From Clostridia bacterium (GTDB lineage Bacteria; Bacillota; Clostridia; Christensenellales; Aristaeellaceae): a stretch of DNA of 64,000 nt. The stretch lies in contig JAFROK010000023.1 of assembly GCA_017429695.1 (NCBI GenBank), forward strand, positions 83,543 to 147,542. Direction: 5' to 3'. The stretch's first letter is position 1. Each line of letters opens with the position of its first letter. Shown here one piece after another: positions 46,935 to 55,676 of this stretch. A program made the position numbers and the translations under genes. The notes below the pieces were generated by a model, which saw only the letters and a list, made by a program, of their open reading frames with translations, did no database searches and had not been told where the DNA came from.

Positions 46935-47582
46935 TCAGAGATTTTCCCAGCCGGGGTCAGCAGGGTTATTCCGGAATTTGATCAGGCGGGAGATATCCTC
47001 CGGGCGGATGTAGCCGGCCTTCGCGGCTTCCTCGGCGATTACGTCGAAGTTGGTCAGCGAAACGTTCTTCACCTTCGCGGCGTTCATCCGGTCGATGCCC
47101 TTCTGCATCCCGTAGGTGAAGATGCTGGCAATGCCCAGCACCTCCGCCCCGGCGCTGCGCAGCACGTCCACCACCTCCAGGACGCTGCCGCCGGTGGAAA
47201 TCAGGTCTTCCACCACAACCACCTTCTGGCCGGGCTCTAGTTTTCCCTCAATCTGGTTCTGCCGGCCGTGGTCCTTCGCGCCGGAGCGCACATAGCCCAT
47301 CGGCAGGTTCATCAGGTGGGCGGTAATCGCCGCATGGGCGATGCCGGCGGTGGAGGTGCCCATCAGCACTTCCACTTCGGGATATTCCTCGCCGATCACC
47401 TGCGCCAGGGATTTTTCCACATCATTTCGGACCTCCGGCGCCGTCAGCGTCAGGCGGTTGTCGCAGTATACCGGGCTCTTGATGCCGCTGGCCCAGGTAA
47501 AGGGCTCCTCCGGCCGGAAGAATACCGCCTGGATTTTCAGAAGGTCCCGGGCAATCAGCTGGTTGATTTCCTGTCTGGTCAT
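46935..47582 (-). CDS. pyrE: Orotate phosphoribosyltransferase
   Basis: 215 residues. Exon-like signatures FTWASGIKSPVYCDNR and the PRPP loop VVVVEDLISTGGSVLEV are intact. Makes OMP from orotate. ATG 47582 has AAGGAGG 6 bp upstream; a longer in-frame reading would run back through the hairpin-bearing spacer into pyrF. Confidence 0.96.
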   Translation of the reverse strand: MTRQEINQLIARDLLKIQAVFFRPEEPFTWASGIKSPVYCDNRLTLTAPEVRNDVEKSLAQVIGEEYPEVEVLMGTSTAGIAHAAITAHLMNLPMGYVRSGAKDHGRQNQIEGKLEPGQKVVVVEDLISTGGSVLEVVDVLRSAGAEVLGIASIFTYGMQKGIDRMNAAKVKNVSLTNFDVIAEEAAKAGYIRPEDISRLIKFRNNPADPGWENL

Positions 47583-47594
47583 ATTTCCTCCTTC

Positions 47595-47620
47595 CCGGGG
47601 GTTTTTCACTTCGCCCCCGG
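47595..47620. repeat. Hairpin in the pyrF-pyrE spacer
   Basis: CCGGGGG and CCCCCGG pair around 12 bases, next to a smaller CCCTTCGGG hairpin. There is no T-run on the transcribed strand, so processing or stability seems likelier than termination. Confidence 0.45.
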
Positions 47621-47640
47621 ACCCCTTCGGGTGTAATCGT

Positions 47641-48339
47641 TTATCCGACAAATTCCTTCACGCAGCGTTCGTATGCCTCCACCGGATCCTCCGCCGCGGT
47701 GATCGGCCGGCCCACCACGATATAGTCGCTGCCAATCCGTTTCGCTTCCGCCGGCGTCATAACCCGCTTCTGGTCACCTTTGTCCCCGTCCGCGAACCGC
47801 ACGCCCGGCGTCACCGTCAGGAATCCCGTGCCGCAGGCCTCATGCACCTTGCCGGCCTCCAGCGGCGAGCAGACCACGCCGTCCAACCCAGCCTTCGCCG
47901 CGTTCTTCGCATAGTGCATTACCACCTGGTCCATGGGGCGTTCGATCCACAGGTCCTGCTCCAGCGCTTCCTGGTCCGTGCTGGTCAGCTGGGTCACGGC
48001 GATCAGCAGCGGCCGGGTGCCGTCCGGCCGGGTCAGGCCTTCGATCGCCGCTTCCATCATCCGGACGGTGCCCGCCGCGTGCAGGTTGCAGATATCCACG
48101 TCCAGCCGGCTCAGCACCGCCATGGCCTTTTTCACCGTGTTCGGAATATCGTGCAGCTTCAGGTCCAGGAAGATTTTATGTCCCCGCTGCTTGATCTCCC
48201 GCACAATCGCCGGCCCTTCCGCGTAGAACAGCTCCATGCCGATCTTGACGAAGGGTTTCCGTCCCGTAAACCGGTCCAGGAAGGCCAGGGTTTTCTCCAT
48301 GCTGTCAAAATCACAGGCTACGATTACGTCTTTTCCCAT
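47641..48339 (-). CDS. pyrF: Orotidine 5'-phosphate decarboxylase
   Basis: 232 residues. The family's catalytic Lys/Asp network appears in [16 protein letters not shown]; the N-terminal [18 protein letters not shown] is typical. Gives UMP from OMP. Starts 5 bp after the pyrD stop. Confidence 0.96.
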   Translation of the reverse strand: MGKDVIVACDFDSMEKTLAFLDRFTGRKPFVKIGMELFYAEGPAIVREIKQRGHKIFLDLKLHDIPNTVKKAMAVLSRLDVDICNLHAAGTVRMMEAAIEGLTRPDGTRPLLIAVTQLTSTDQEALEQDLWIERPMDQVVMHYAKNAAKAGLDGVVCSPLEAGKVHEACGTGFLTVTPGVRFADGDKGDQKRVMTPAEAKRIGSDYIVVGRPITAAEDPVEAYERCVKEFVG

Positions 48340-48344
48340 GTTTT

Positions 48345-49250
48345 TTACCTCCCACTCAGCTCGCGCAGCGACCCGATCCCGTACCGTTCCATCGCCGCCG
48401 GCAGGTCTCCAATGATCCTTTTACATGCCAGGGGATCGGCCAGGTTCGCCGCGCCGACTTCCACCGCCACGGCCCCGGCCATCATCATCTCCAGCACATC
48501 CTCCGCCGTCGTGACGCCGCCCATGCCGACCACCGGGATCTTCACTGCCCGCGCCGTCTGGTAAACCATCCGCAGCGCCACCGGGAACACCGCCGGGCCG
48601 CTGACGCCGCCCATGACGTTCCGGATCACCGGTTTCCGCGTCCTCAGGTCGATCCTCATTCCCTGCAGGGTGTTGATCAGGCTCACCGCATCCGCCCCAG
48701 CGTCCTCGCAGGCCTTCGCGATCGCCGTGATATCCGTTACGTTCGGGCTCAGCTTCATAATCACCGGCTTCGTCGTCACCCGCTTCACCGCCCGGGTCAC
48801 CTCCGCCGCGGCCTTCGGGTCCGTCCCGAAGCTCATGCCCCCGCCGTGGACGTTCGGGCAGGAGATGTTCACCTCCAGCCAGCCCACCTGTTCCTCTTTG
48901 TCCAGCTTTTCGCAGGTCTCCGCGTAGTCCGCCACACTGAACCCGCTGACGTTGGCCATCACCTTTTTCCCGAACACCTGCTTCAGCTTCGGCAGCTCCT
49001 CCGATATGACTTTCTCCACGCCGGGGTTCTGCAGTCCCACCGCGTTAATCATCCCCGCCGGGCATTCCGCGATCCGGGGCGTCGGATTCCCGAACCGGGA
49101 TTCCTTCGTCGTGCCCTTGAAGGAGAAGGTCCCCAGGCAGTTGATGTCATACCACTGCGCAAACTCGTATCCGAAACCGAAGGTCCCGCTGGCCGGAATC
49201 ACCGGGTTGTCCAGTTCGATCCCGCACAGGGTGACTTTTAAATCTGCCAC
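48345..49250 (-). CDS. pyrD: Dihydroorotate dehydrogenase B, catalytic subunit
   Basis: 301 residues. [31 protein letters not shown] with the class 1B catalytic cysteine, and [19 protein letters not shown] for FMN phosphate binding are clear. It works with PyrK to pass electrons to NAD+. Overlaps the end of pyrK by 13 bp. Confidence 0.97.
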   Translation of the reverse strand: MADLKVTLCGIELDNPVIPASGTFGFGYEFAQWYDINCLGTFSFKGTTKESRFGNPTPRIAECPAGMINAVGLQNPGVEKVISEELPKLKQVFGKKVMANVSGFSVADYAETCEKLDKEEQVGWLEVNISCPNVHGGGMSFGTDPKAAAEVTRAVKRVTTKPVIMKLSPNVTDITAIAKACEDAGADAVSLINTLQGMRIDLRTRKPVIRNVMGGVSGPAVFPVALRMVYQTARAVKIPVVGMGGVTTAEDVLEMMMAGAVAVEVGAANLADPLACKRIIGDLPAAMERYGIGSLRELSGR

Positions 49251-49972
49251 AGGATCTCCTCCTTTTCCAGCACCGGTCCTTCCCGGCAGATCCGTTTATA
49301 CCCCGTCACAGTTTTGCAGCTGCAGCCCATGCAGGCGCCGAACCCGCAGCCCATCCGCTCCTCAAAGCTGAACTGGCCGGAAGTCTTCGTCTTTGCATAC
49401 ACCGCCTTCAGCATCGGTTCCGGCCCGCAGGTGTAGAAGTAGCTGTACTCCTCCGGCAGCGCGTCTGTCACGAACCCTTTCGTCCCGTAACTCCCGTCCG
49501 CGGTGGTCACCGTCACTTCGCATCCCAGGGCTTTGAATTCCGCCTCGCCGAACACCTCCGCCCGGGTATTGAAGCCCAGCACGGCTGTCACCTGCCTGCC
49601 CTGCGCAATCAGCTGCTTCGCCAGCAGGTACAGCGGCGGCACCCCGACGCCTCCGCCCAGCAGCAGCGGTTTGTCCCCGGCCCTGGAAAGGTCATACCCG
49701 TTCCCGAGCCCGGTCAGCACATTCAGCACCGCTCCCGGCTGCATCCCGGCCATCTGCCGGGTGCCCTTTCCGACAGTCTTGTAGATCACCGTCAGCTGCC
49801 CGGCCGCTGAATCATATACGGAGATCGGCCGCCGCAGGAAAAGCCCCTCCAGCCGGAAGTTCACAAACTGCCCGGGCTTCTGCGCTTCCAGTTCCGGACT
49901 TTCCAGCGCCATCCGGTATACGTTCTCTGCAATCCGGACGTTCTCCGTAATGGTTATCAATGCTTCGCTCAT
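49238..49972 (-). CDS. pyrK: Dihydroorotate dehydrogenase B, electron-transfer subunit
   Basis: 244 residues. FAD-binding FVNFRLEGLFLRRPISVYDS, NAD-binding LLGGGVGVPPLYLLAK and the [2Fe-2S] cysteines in CGFGACMGCSCK plus a later Cys are all present. Links PyrD to NAD+. 6 bp after carB. Confidence 0.96.
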   Translation of the reverse strand: MSEALITITENVRIAENVYRMALESPELEAQKPGQFVNFRLEGLFLRRPISVYDSAAGQLTVIYKTVGKGTRQMAGMQPGAVLNVLTGLGNGYDLSRAGDKPLLLGGGVGVPPLYLLAKQLIAQGRQVTAVLGFNTRAEVFGEAEFKALGCEVTVTTADGSYGTKGFVTDALPEEYSYFYTCGPEPMLKAVYAKTKTSGQFSFEERMGCGFGACMGCSCKTVTGYKRICREGPVLEKEEILWQI

Positions 49973-49978
49973 AAATCC

Positions 49979-52900
49979 TCACGCATCAATCGTCGAAATC
50001 GTCAGCGTCGTTTCCTCCAGCACGTCCAGCAGCACCCGCACCGTATCCAGGCTGGTAAAGATCGTGGCGTTGTTCTCCGTCGCGCACTGGCGGATCTTCA
50101 GGCCGTCGCTCTCGGAGTCCGTGGCGCCGATCTCGCTGGTGTTGATGATATACGCCACATGCCCCTGCCGGATGCTCTCCGGAATCTCGTTGCTGCCCTC
50201 GCTGATCTTCTTCAGCGCATGGGTCCGGATCCCGTGCTCCTTCAGGAACCGCGCGGTGCCGTTTGTCGCCTCAATATTGAAGCCCAGGTTGTAGAACCGC
50301 CGGATCAGCGGGAGCGCCTCCGCCTTGTCCCGGTCCGCGATCGTCGCCATCACCGTTCCGTAGTTCTGCAGCCGGGTGCCGCCGGCCTGCAGCGCCTTGT
50401 ACAGCGCCCGGTTCAGCTTGTCGTCGTAGCCGATGGCTTCGCCGGTACTCTTCATTTCCGGGCTCAGGTAGGCGTCCAGGCCCTTGATCTTGTTGAAGCT
50501 GAACACCGGCACCTTCACATAGAACCGCTTCTTCTCCTCCGGATACAGGTCAAAGAATCCCTGCTCCTTGAGGCTCTTCCCCAGGATGACTTCGGTGGCG
50601 ATATCCGCCAGGGAGTATCCCGTCGCCTTGCTCAGGAACGGCACCGTCCGGCTGGAGCGCGGGTTCACTTCAATAATATATACGTCCTCGTTCCCGTCCA
50701 CGATGAACTGGATGTTGTACAGCCCGACGATTCCGATGCCCAGGCCCAGCTTCTTCGCGTACTGCAGGATAATGCCCTTGACCTTGTTGCTGATGGAGAA
50801 CGCCGGATACACGGAGATCGAGTCGCCGCTGTGGATACCGGTCCGCTCCACCAGTTCCATAATTCCGGGCACGAACACATCCCGCCCGTCGCAGATCGCG
50901 TCGACCTCGACTTCCTTGCCGCGGATATACTTGTCCACCAGCACCGGCTTGTCCGCGTCAATCTCCACGGCGGTCTTCAGGTAGTGCCGCAGCTGCGCCT
51001 CGTCGGCCACAATCTGCATCGCCCGGCCGCCCAGCACGAAGCTCGGCCGCACCAGCACCGGATACCCGATCTCCTCCGCCGCCATCACGCCGTCCTCAAT
51101 CCGGGTCACCGCCTGTCCCTTCGGCTGGGGAATCCCCAGCTCCAGCAGGATCTTCTCGAAGCTGTCCCGGTTCTCCGCCCGCTCAATGGCCGCGCAGTCC
51201 GTTCCGATAATCTTCACGCCCCGGTCCATCAGCGGCTGGGCCAGGTTGATGGCCGTCTGGCCGCCCAGGGACGCGATCACGCCTTCCGGCTTTTCAAAGT
51301 CGATAATGGCCATCACGTCTTCCGGCGTCAGCGGCTCAAAGTACAGCTTGTCCGCCGTCGTGTAGTCGGTGGATACCGTTTCCGGGTTGTTGTTGATGAT
51401 AATTGCCTCATACCCGGCCCGGCGGATGGTCTGCACCGCGTGCACTGTGGAGTAGTCAAACTCGACGCCCTGGCCGATGCGGATCGGGCCGGCGCCCAGC
51501 ACCACAATCTTTTTCTTGTCCGTCAGGATCGAATCGTTCTTTTCGCTGTAGCTGGAGTAGAGGTAGGCAATGTACTTGCCCGTGTGCAGCGTGTCCACCA
51601 TCCGGAACACCGGCACAATGCCCTTTTCCTTCCGCAGGGCATATACGTCCGTGTCCTTCATGCCCCACAGCCGGCCGATGGTCTCGTCCCCGAAGCCCAT
51701 CACCTTCGCCTGCCGCAGCACTTCCGGATCCCCGGGGGCTGCAGCCACCGTCTTTTCCATTTCGGTGATCTTCTTCAGGCTCTCCAGGAACAGGGAGGTG
51801 ATCATCGTCTGCTTGTGCACGCTTTCCACCGGCTCGCCCCGGCGCAGCAGCTCCGTCACCGCGAACAGGGTGTCCGCCCGGAATTCCGCCACGTAGTCCA
51901 TCAGCTCATCCCGGCTCATCCCGTCAAACTTCGCCATGTGCAGGTGGCACACGCCGGTCTCCAGGCTGCGCACGCTCTTGAGGATGCACTCCTCCAGGTT
52001 GCTGCCGATGCCCATCACCTCGCCGGTCGCCTTCATCTGGGTGCCCAGCATGGTGCTGGCGGATGTGAACTTGTCAAAGGGGAAGCGGGGGAACTTGGCC
52101 ACGATGTAGTCCAGCGAAGGCTCCATCGCCGCGTTGCCGCCGGCCACCGGAATCTCCTCCAGGCTCATGCCCAGCGCGATCTTCGCCGTCACCCGGGCAA
52201 TCGGATATCCGCTGGCCTTGCTCGCCAGCGCCGAAGACCGGCTCACCCGGGGGTTCACCTCAATCAGGAAATATTCGCTGCTCTCCGGGTTCAGCGCGAA
52301 CTGCACGTTGCACCCGCCCTCGATCTTCAGCTCCCGGATGATTTTGATTGCGCTGTCGTTGAGCATCTTCAGGTCGTGGTCGTTGAGGCTCAGGATCGGT
52401 GCCACCACCACGCTGTCGCCGGTATGCACGCCCACGGGGTCCACGTTTTCCATCCCGCAGATCGTGATCGCTTTGTCATTGCTGTCCCGCATGACTTCGA
52501 ACTCGATCTCCTTGTACCCGCGTACGCTCTTTTCAACCAGCACCTGGTGCACCGGGCTCAGCCGGAAAGCGTTGGTGCCGATTTCAATCAGCTCTTCCTC
52601 ATTGTTCGCGAATCCGCCGCCGGTGCCACCCAGGGTGAACGCGGGCCGCAGCACCACCGGATAGCCGATGTCCAGCGCCGCTTTTTTGGCTTCTTCCAGA
52701 TTGTAGGTGATTTCGCTGGGGATGACCGGCTCGCCGATGCTCTGGCACATTTCCTTAAACAGCTCCCGGTCCTCCGCCCGCTCAATGCTCCGGCTGGAGG
52801 TGCCCAGCAGTTCCGTGCCGCATTCCTTCAGCACGCCCTTGCGCTCGAGCTGCATCGCCAGGTTCAGGCCGGTCTGGCCGCCGATGCCCGGCACAATCGC

Positions 52901-53152
52901 GTCCGGCCGCTCATACCGCAGGATTTTGGCGATATATTCCAGCGTCAACGGCTCCATGTACACCTTGTCCGCAATGGAGGTGTCCGTCATGATCGTGGCC
53001 GGGTTCGAGTTGCACAGCACCACCTCGTACCCTTCCTCCTTCAGCGCCAGGCATGCCTGGGTTCCGGCGTAGTCAAACTCCGCCGCCTGCCCGATCACGA
53101 TGGGCCCGCTGCCGATAATCAGTACCTTTTTGATGTCCGTCCGCTTCGCCAT
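49979..53152 (-). CDS. carB: Carbamoyl-phosphate synthase large subunit
   Basis: 1057 residues, with both ATP-grasp halves (IGQAAEFDYAGTQACLALKE; LGAGPIRIGQGVEFDYSTV) and a C-terminal allosteric MGS domain. It makes carbamoyl phosphate from ammonia, bicarbonate and two ATP. The glutaminase partner carA is absent from this operon, so either carA is elsewhere or the enzyme uses free ammonia. 15 bp after pyrC. Confidence 0.97.
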   Translation of the reverse strand: MAKRTDIKKVLIIGSGPIVIGQAAEFDYAGTQACLALKEEGYEVVLCNSNPATIMTDTSIADKVYMEPLTLEYIAKILRYERPDAIVPGIGGQTGLNLAMQLERKGVLKECGTELLGTSSRSIERAEDRELFKEMCQSIGEPVIPSEITYNLEEAKKAALDIGYPVVLRPAFTLGGTGGGFANNEEELIEIGTNAFRLSPVHQVLVEKSVRGYKEIEFEVMRDSNDKAITICGMENVDPVGVHTGDSVVVAPILSLNDHDLKMLNDSAIKIIRELKIEGGCNVQFALNPESSEYFLIEVNPRVSRSSALASKASGYPIARVTAKIALGMSLEEIPVAGGNAAMEPSLDYIVAKFPRFPFDKFTSASTMLGTQMKATGEVMGIGSNLEECILKSVRSLETGVCHLHMAKFDGMSRDELMDYVAEFRADTLFAVTELLRRGEPVESVHKQTMITSLFLESLKKITEMEKTVAAAPGDPEVLRQAKVMGFGDETIGRLWGMKDTDVYALRKEKGIVPVFRMVDTLHTGKYIAYLYSSYSEKNDSILTDKKKIVVLGAGPIRIGQGVEFDYSTVHAVQTIRRAGYEAIIINNNPETVSTDYTTADKLYFEPLTPEDVMAIIDFEKPEGVIASLGGQTAINLAQPLMDRGVKIIGTDCAAIERAENRDSFEKILLELGIPQPKGQAVTRIEDGVMAAEEIGYPVLVRPSFVLGGRAMQIVADEAQLRHYLKTAVEIDADKPVLVDKYIRGKEVEVDAICDGRDVFVPGIMELVERTGIHSGDSISVYPAFSISNKVKGIILQYAKKLGLGIGIVGLYNIQFIVDGNEDVYIIEVNPRSSRTVPFLSKATGYSLADIATEVILGKSLKEQGFFDLYPEEKKRFYVKVPVFSFNKIKGLDAYLSPEMKSTGEAIGYDDKLNRALYKALQAGGTRLQNYGTVMATIADRDKAEALPLIRRFYNLGFNIEATNGTARFLKEHGIRTHALKKISEGSNEIPESIRQGHVAYIINTSEIGATDSESDGLKIRQCATENNATIFTSLDTVRVLLDVLEETTLTISTIDA

Positions 53153-53167
53153 GTTCTTTTCCTCCGT

Positions 53168-54337
53168 TCACTCTTCATAAACCACTTTTCCGTTGCAAAC
53201 CGTCCGCAAACACCGCCCGTAAACCCGCCATCCGGCAAAGGGCGTCGCTTTCCCCATGGACAGGAACTCCGCCGGGTCGATTTCGTATTCCCGGGTAAGG
53301 TCCCATTCCGTCCGGTCGCCTTCCCGCATCGGAATCCCGAACCGTTCCCGGGGCGAAATCGCCATCCGCTCAATCAGGCCCTCCAGCGAAAGGATCCCCG
53401 GCCGCACCAGTCCGGTATACAGCACCGGGAACGCCGTCTCCAGCCCGACAATCCCGAAGGCGCTGCCGGCAAGCCCCCGGCTTTTCTCCTCCGCGCTGTG
53501 GGGCGCATGGTCCGTCGCGATCATGTCGATCGTCCCGTCCAGCAGGCCTTCCAGAAGCGCTTCCCGGTCCGCCTTCTCCCGGATCGGCGGGTTCATCCGG
53601 AACCGCCCGTCCTCCTGCAGGTCGCTTTCGTCCATCAGCAGGTAGTGCGGCGCCGTTTCGCAGCTCACGTCCACGCCGTCCTTCTTCGCCTGCCGGATCA
53701 GCGCCACGCTTTCCCTGCAGCTGATGTGGCATACATGGTAGGCGCATCCGGTTTCCTTCGCCAGCTGCAGGTCCCTTTTAATCGGTCCCCATTCGCTTTC
53801 GGAGCAGATGCCTTTATGTCCGTGCGCCTTTGCGTAAGCCCCGTCGTGAATGTATCCGCCCCGCAGCAGCGATTCGTCCTCGCAGTGGGCCGCGATGATC
53901 TTCCCCAGCTTCGCGCAGCGCTCCATGAGCCCGCGCATCATGCTCTCCGATTGAACGCCCTTCCCGTCGTCCGAAAAAGCGATCACCCGCGGCGCAAGCG
54001 CTTCCAGCTCCGCGGCTTCCTGTCCCTTCTCCCCGACAGTCAGCGCCGCGTAGGGGTAGACCTCCGCGATCCCGCCGGCAGCGCGGATCAGCGCCTCCTC
54101 TTCCATGAGCTGGGCCACGCTGTCCGGCACCGGGTTCAGGTTCGGCATCGCGCACACCGCGGTGTACCCGCCCCGGGCCGCCGCCCGGCTTCCCGAAACG
54201 ATCGTTTCCTTATAAGAAAAACCCGGCTCCCTGAAGTGCACATGCACATCACAGAAGCCGGGAAAAGAGAATACGCCGTCCGATTCCTGAACCAGTCCTT
54301 TCCGCATGCCCGCGGTCGCTTCCTGTCTCACAGTCAT
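53168..54337 (-). CDS. pyrC: Dihydroorotase, class I, with shortened N-terminus
   Basis: 389 residues. The metal-binding HxH (H32, H34) in DVHVHFREPG, then IAAHCED and YHVCHIS for further histidines, and TDHAPH for the catalytic Asp are intact. Class I enzymes usually have about 425 residues and place the HxH near 60, so about 27 residues of the N-terminal beta-sandwich are missing. ATG 54337 follows AAGGAG at 8 bp; a start further upstream would lie in the leader terminator. First gene of the pyrimidine operon. Confidence 0.94.
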   Translation of the reverse strand: MTVRQEATAGMRKGLVQESDGVFSFPGFCDVHVHFREPGFSYKETIVSGSRAAARGGYTAVCAMPNLNPVPDSVAQLMEEEALIRAAGGIAEVYPYAALTVGEKGQEAAELEALAPRVIAFSDDGKGVQSESMMRGLMERCAKLGKIIAAHCEDESLLRGGYIHDGAYAKAHGHKGICSESEWGPIKRDLQLAKETGCAYHVCHISCRESVALIRQAKKDGVDVSCETAPHYLLMDESDLQEDGRFRMNPPIREKADREALLEGLLDGTIDMIATDHAPHSAEEKSRGLAGSAFGIVGLETAFPVLYTGLVRPGILSLEGLIERMAISPRERFGIPMREGDRTEWDLTREYEIDPAEFLSMGKATPFAGWRVYGRCLRTVCNGKVVYEE

Positions 54338-54356
54338 CGCGCTTTCTCCTTGCATC

Positions 54357-54386
54357 AAAAAAGCCCTGCCGGCATTTCGGCAGAGC
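54357..54386 (-). terminator. Leader terminator (probable attenuator) before pyrC
   Basis: On the minus strand GCTCTGCCG, loop AAATGC, and CGGCAGGGC form a 9-bp stem (one G-U pair) followed by TTTTTT, only 20 bp upstream of the start codon. An intrinsic terminator inside a leader is the hallmark of attenuation. Upstream, GATCTT/AAGATC (within 54436-54480) gives a second stem. I do not find the PyrR-binding consensus seen in Bacillus. Confidence 0.75.
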
Positions 54387-54489
54387 CCTGATTGCGTCAA
54401 TGAAGCGCCTGCTGCAGCGCAGCACACGTCGTTTCCGCCCGGATCTTGCCGATATCGCCGTATCGCCTTAAAGATCGGTACCGGGGTAT

Positions 54490-54518
54490 TTTGTATCATA
54501 TTCCTTTCCGGTTGTCAA
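54490..54518 (-). promoter_or_regulatory. Pyrimidine operon promoter
   Basis: On the minus strand TTGACA (54518-54513) and TACAAA (54495-54490) are 17 bp apart. The predicted leader is about 145 nt and includes the attenuator. Confidence 0.8.
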
Positions 54519-54531
54519 GACCATTTCGTGA

Positions 54532-55662
54532 TCATTCCTCCGGCGGCATGGTTGTCCAGTGGCGCTCGTCCACGCCCTCTTCCTTCTGGCCCCGCACATG
54601 GTCCACCACGTTGCCGAACCACAGGGTTACCGCCTGCGCCATCAGGCGGTTGAACACCCGCCGGGTTTCCGGATCCAGTTCCTTCCGGCCGCCGTACATC
54701 TTCCGGAAGCTCCGGAATTTTTCATTCAGCAGTTCGCTCATCTTCGTGGCGTTTGTGGTGTCCGCCATCTTAAACAGCGTATCCACAAAGGTGCCGCGCT
54801 GTTCGGGCGTCGAGTTCTGCAGCCATTCATGGAATGTTTCGCAGACGATTTCCGCTTTCCGGTCGATGCTTTCCATTTCCTCGAACTTCCCGCCGTATAC
54901 CTGCCAGCTCATGGGATCATGCTGGCTCAGGCCGGTCGCAACGGAATGCACCACCGTGTAGGGCGTGTAGTAATCCATCAGCAGCCCGATGATGCTGGTC
55001 TGCGGAATATAGGAATGGATTTTGTCCCTGATCCGCTTGTAGCCTTCGCCGGTAGAAACCTGCCGGTTCATGCCCGGCCCGTCGTAGGACCAGATACCTT
55101 CAATCCGGTCCTGGATATCCGCAGGCACGGCGGACGCCGCGTACACCGCCAGGTTCCCGCCCTTGCTGTGGCCCGCCAGGCGCAGCGGCCGGTCAGTGAT
55201 ATTCGCCGCCTGCGTCAGGTAATATGCGGCCGCCTCCTGTCCCGGAACCCAGGTCCGGTACGCCATGTCGAAATCTTCCCGCCAGCCCACCAGCGTATTG
55301 TCCGTGCCCCGGAAGGCAACGGCCATCGTTCCGTCCGGCAGGTCAATGCACATGGCGGAAAACTGCATGCTGGAGGCCTCGTCCGTCATCGCGATGAAAT
55401 GATGCATCCGGCTTTCCCCGAAACGGATGCTGTCCGCCATGCCGATGAAAGCGTCCTTCCGGGGCTGGAAGCTCGCGTCCGGCGATTCAATCACCAGGTC
55501 CAGCCGTTTGGCCTCCTGCATCGTCCATCCCCGGGCGTCCTGGATGCCGTGAAAATTCAGGTAACTCAGTGTGGCCATCAGCAGCCCGTCGATTGCGTTC
55601 CAGGGGCTGGCTTCCAGGGAAAGCTCCCCCCGCCACACCAGATAATCAACCATGTTTGCCAT
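54532..55662 (-). CDS. Mbeg1-like (DUF2974) alpha/beta-hydrolase family protein
   Basis: 376 residues. The lipase-like elbow LAGHSKGGNLAVY supplies the nucleophile serine, and VAFRGTDNTLVGWREDF is the preceding oxyanion strand of the family. No signal peptide or membrane helix. Physiological substrate is unknown. ATG 55662 has GAGG 6 bp upstream and lies 15 bp after the FtsK-type gene, with which it is probably co-transcribed. The next gene's promoter lies just beyond its stop. Confidence 0.82.
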   Translation of the reverse strand: MANMVDYLVWRGELSLEASPWNAIDGLLMATLSYLNFHGIQDARGWTMQEAKRLDLVIESPDASFQPRKDAFIGMADSIRFGESRMHHFIAMTDEASSMQFSAMCIDLPDGTMAVAFRGTDNTLVGWREDFDMAYRTWVPGQEAAAYYLTQAANITDRPLRLAGHSKGGNLAVYAASAVPADIQDRIEGIWSYDGPGMNRQVSTGEGYKRIRDKIHSYIPQTSIIGLLMDYYTPYTVVHSVATGLSQHDPMSWQVYGGKFEEMESIDRKAEIVCETFHEWLQNSTPEQRGTFVDTLFKMADTTNATKMSELLNEKFRSFRKMYGGRKELDPETRRVFNRLMAQAVTLWFGNVVDHVRGQKEEGVDERHWTTMPPEE

Positions 55663-55676
55663 GCTGTGCCTCGGTC

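Noticed and set aside
50159-54391. A very long rightward open frame opposite carB and pyrC
   Set aside because: It is antisense to two unmistakable enzymes, is rich in Arg/His/Pro as expected from a G+C-rich complement, and has no motif or ribosome-binding site. The same holds for long antisense frames opposite purL, fhs, purM and the GH3 genes.
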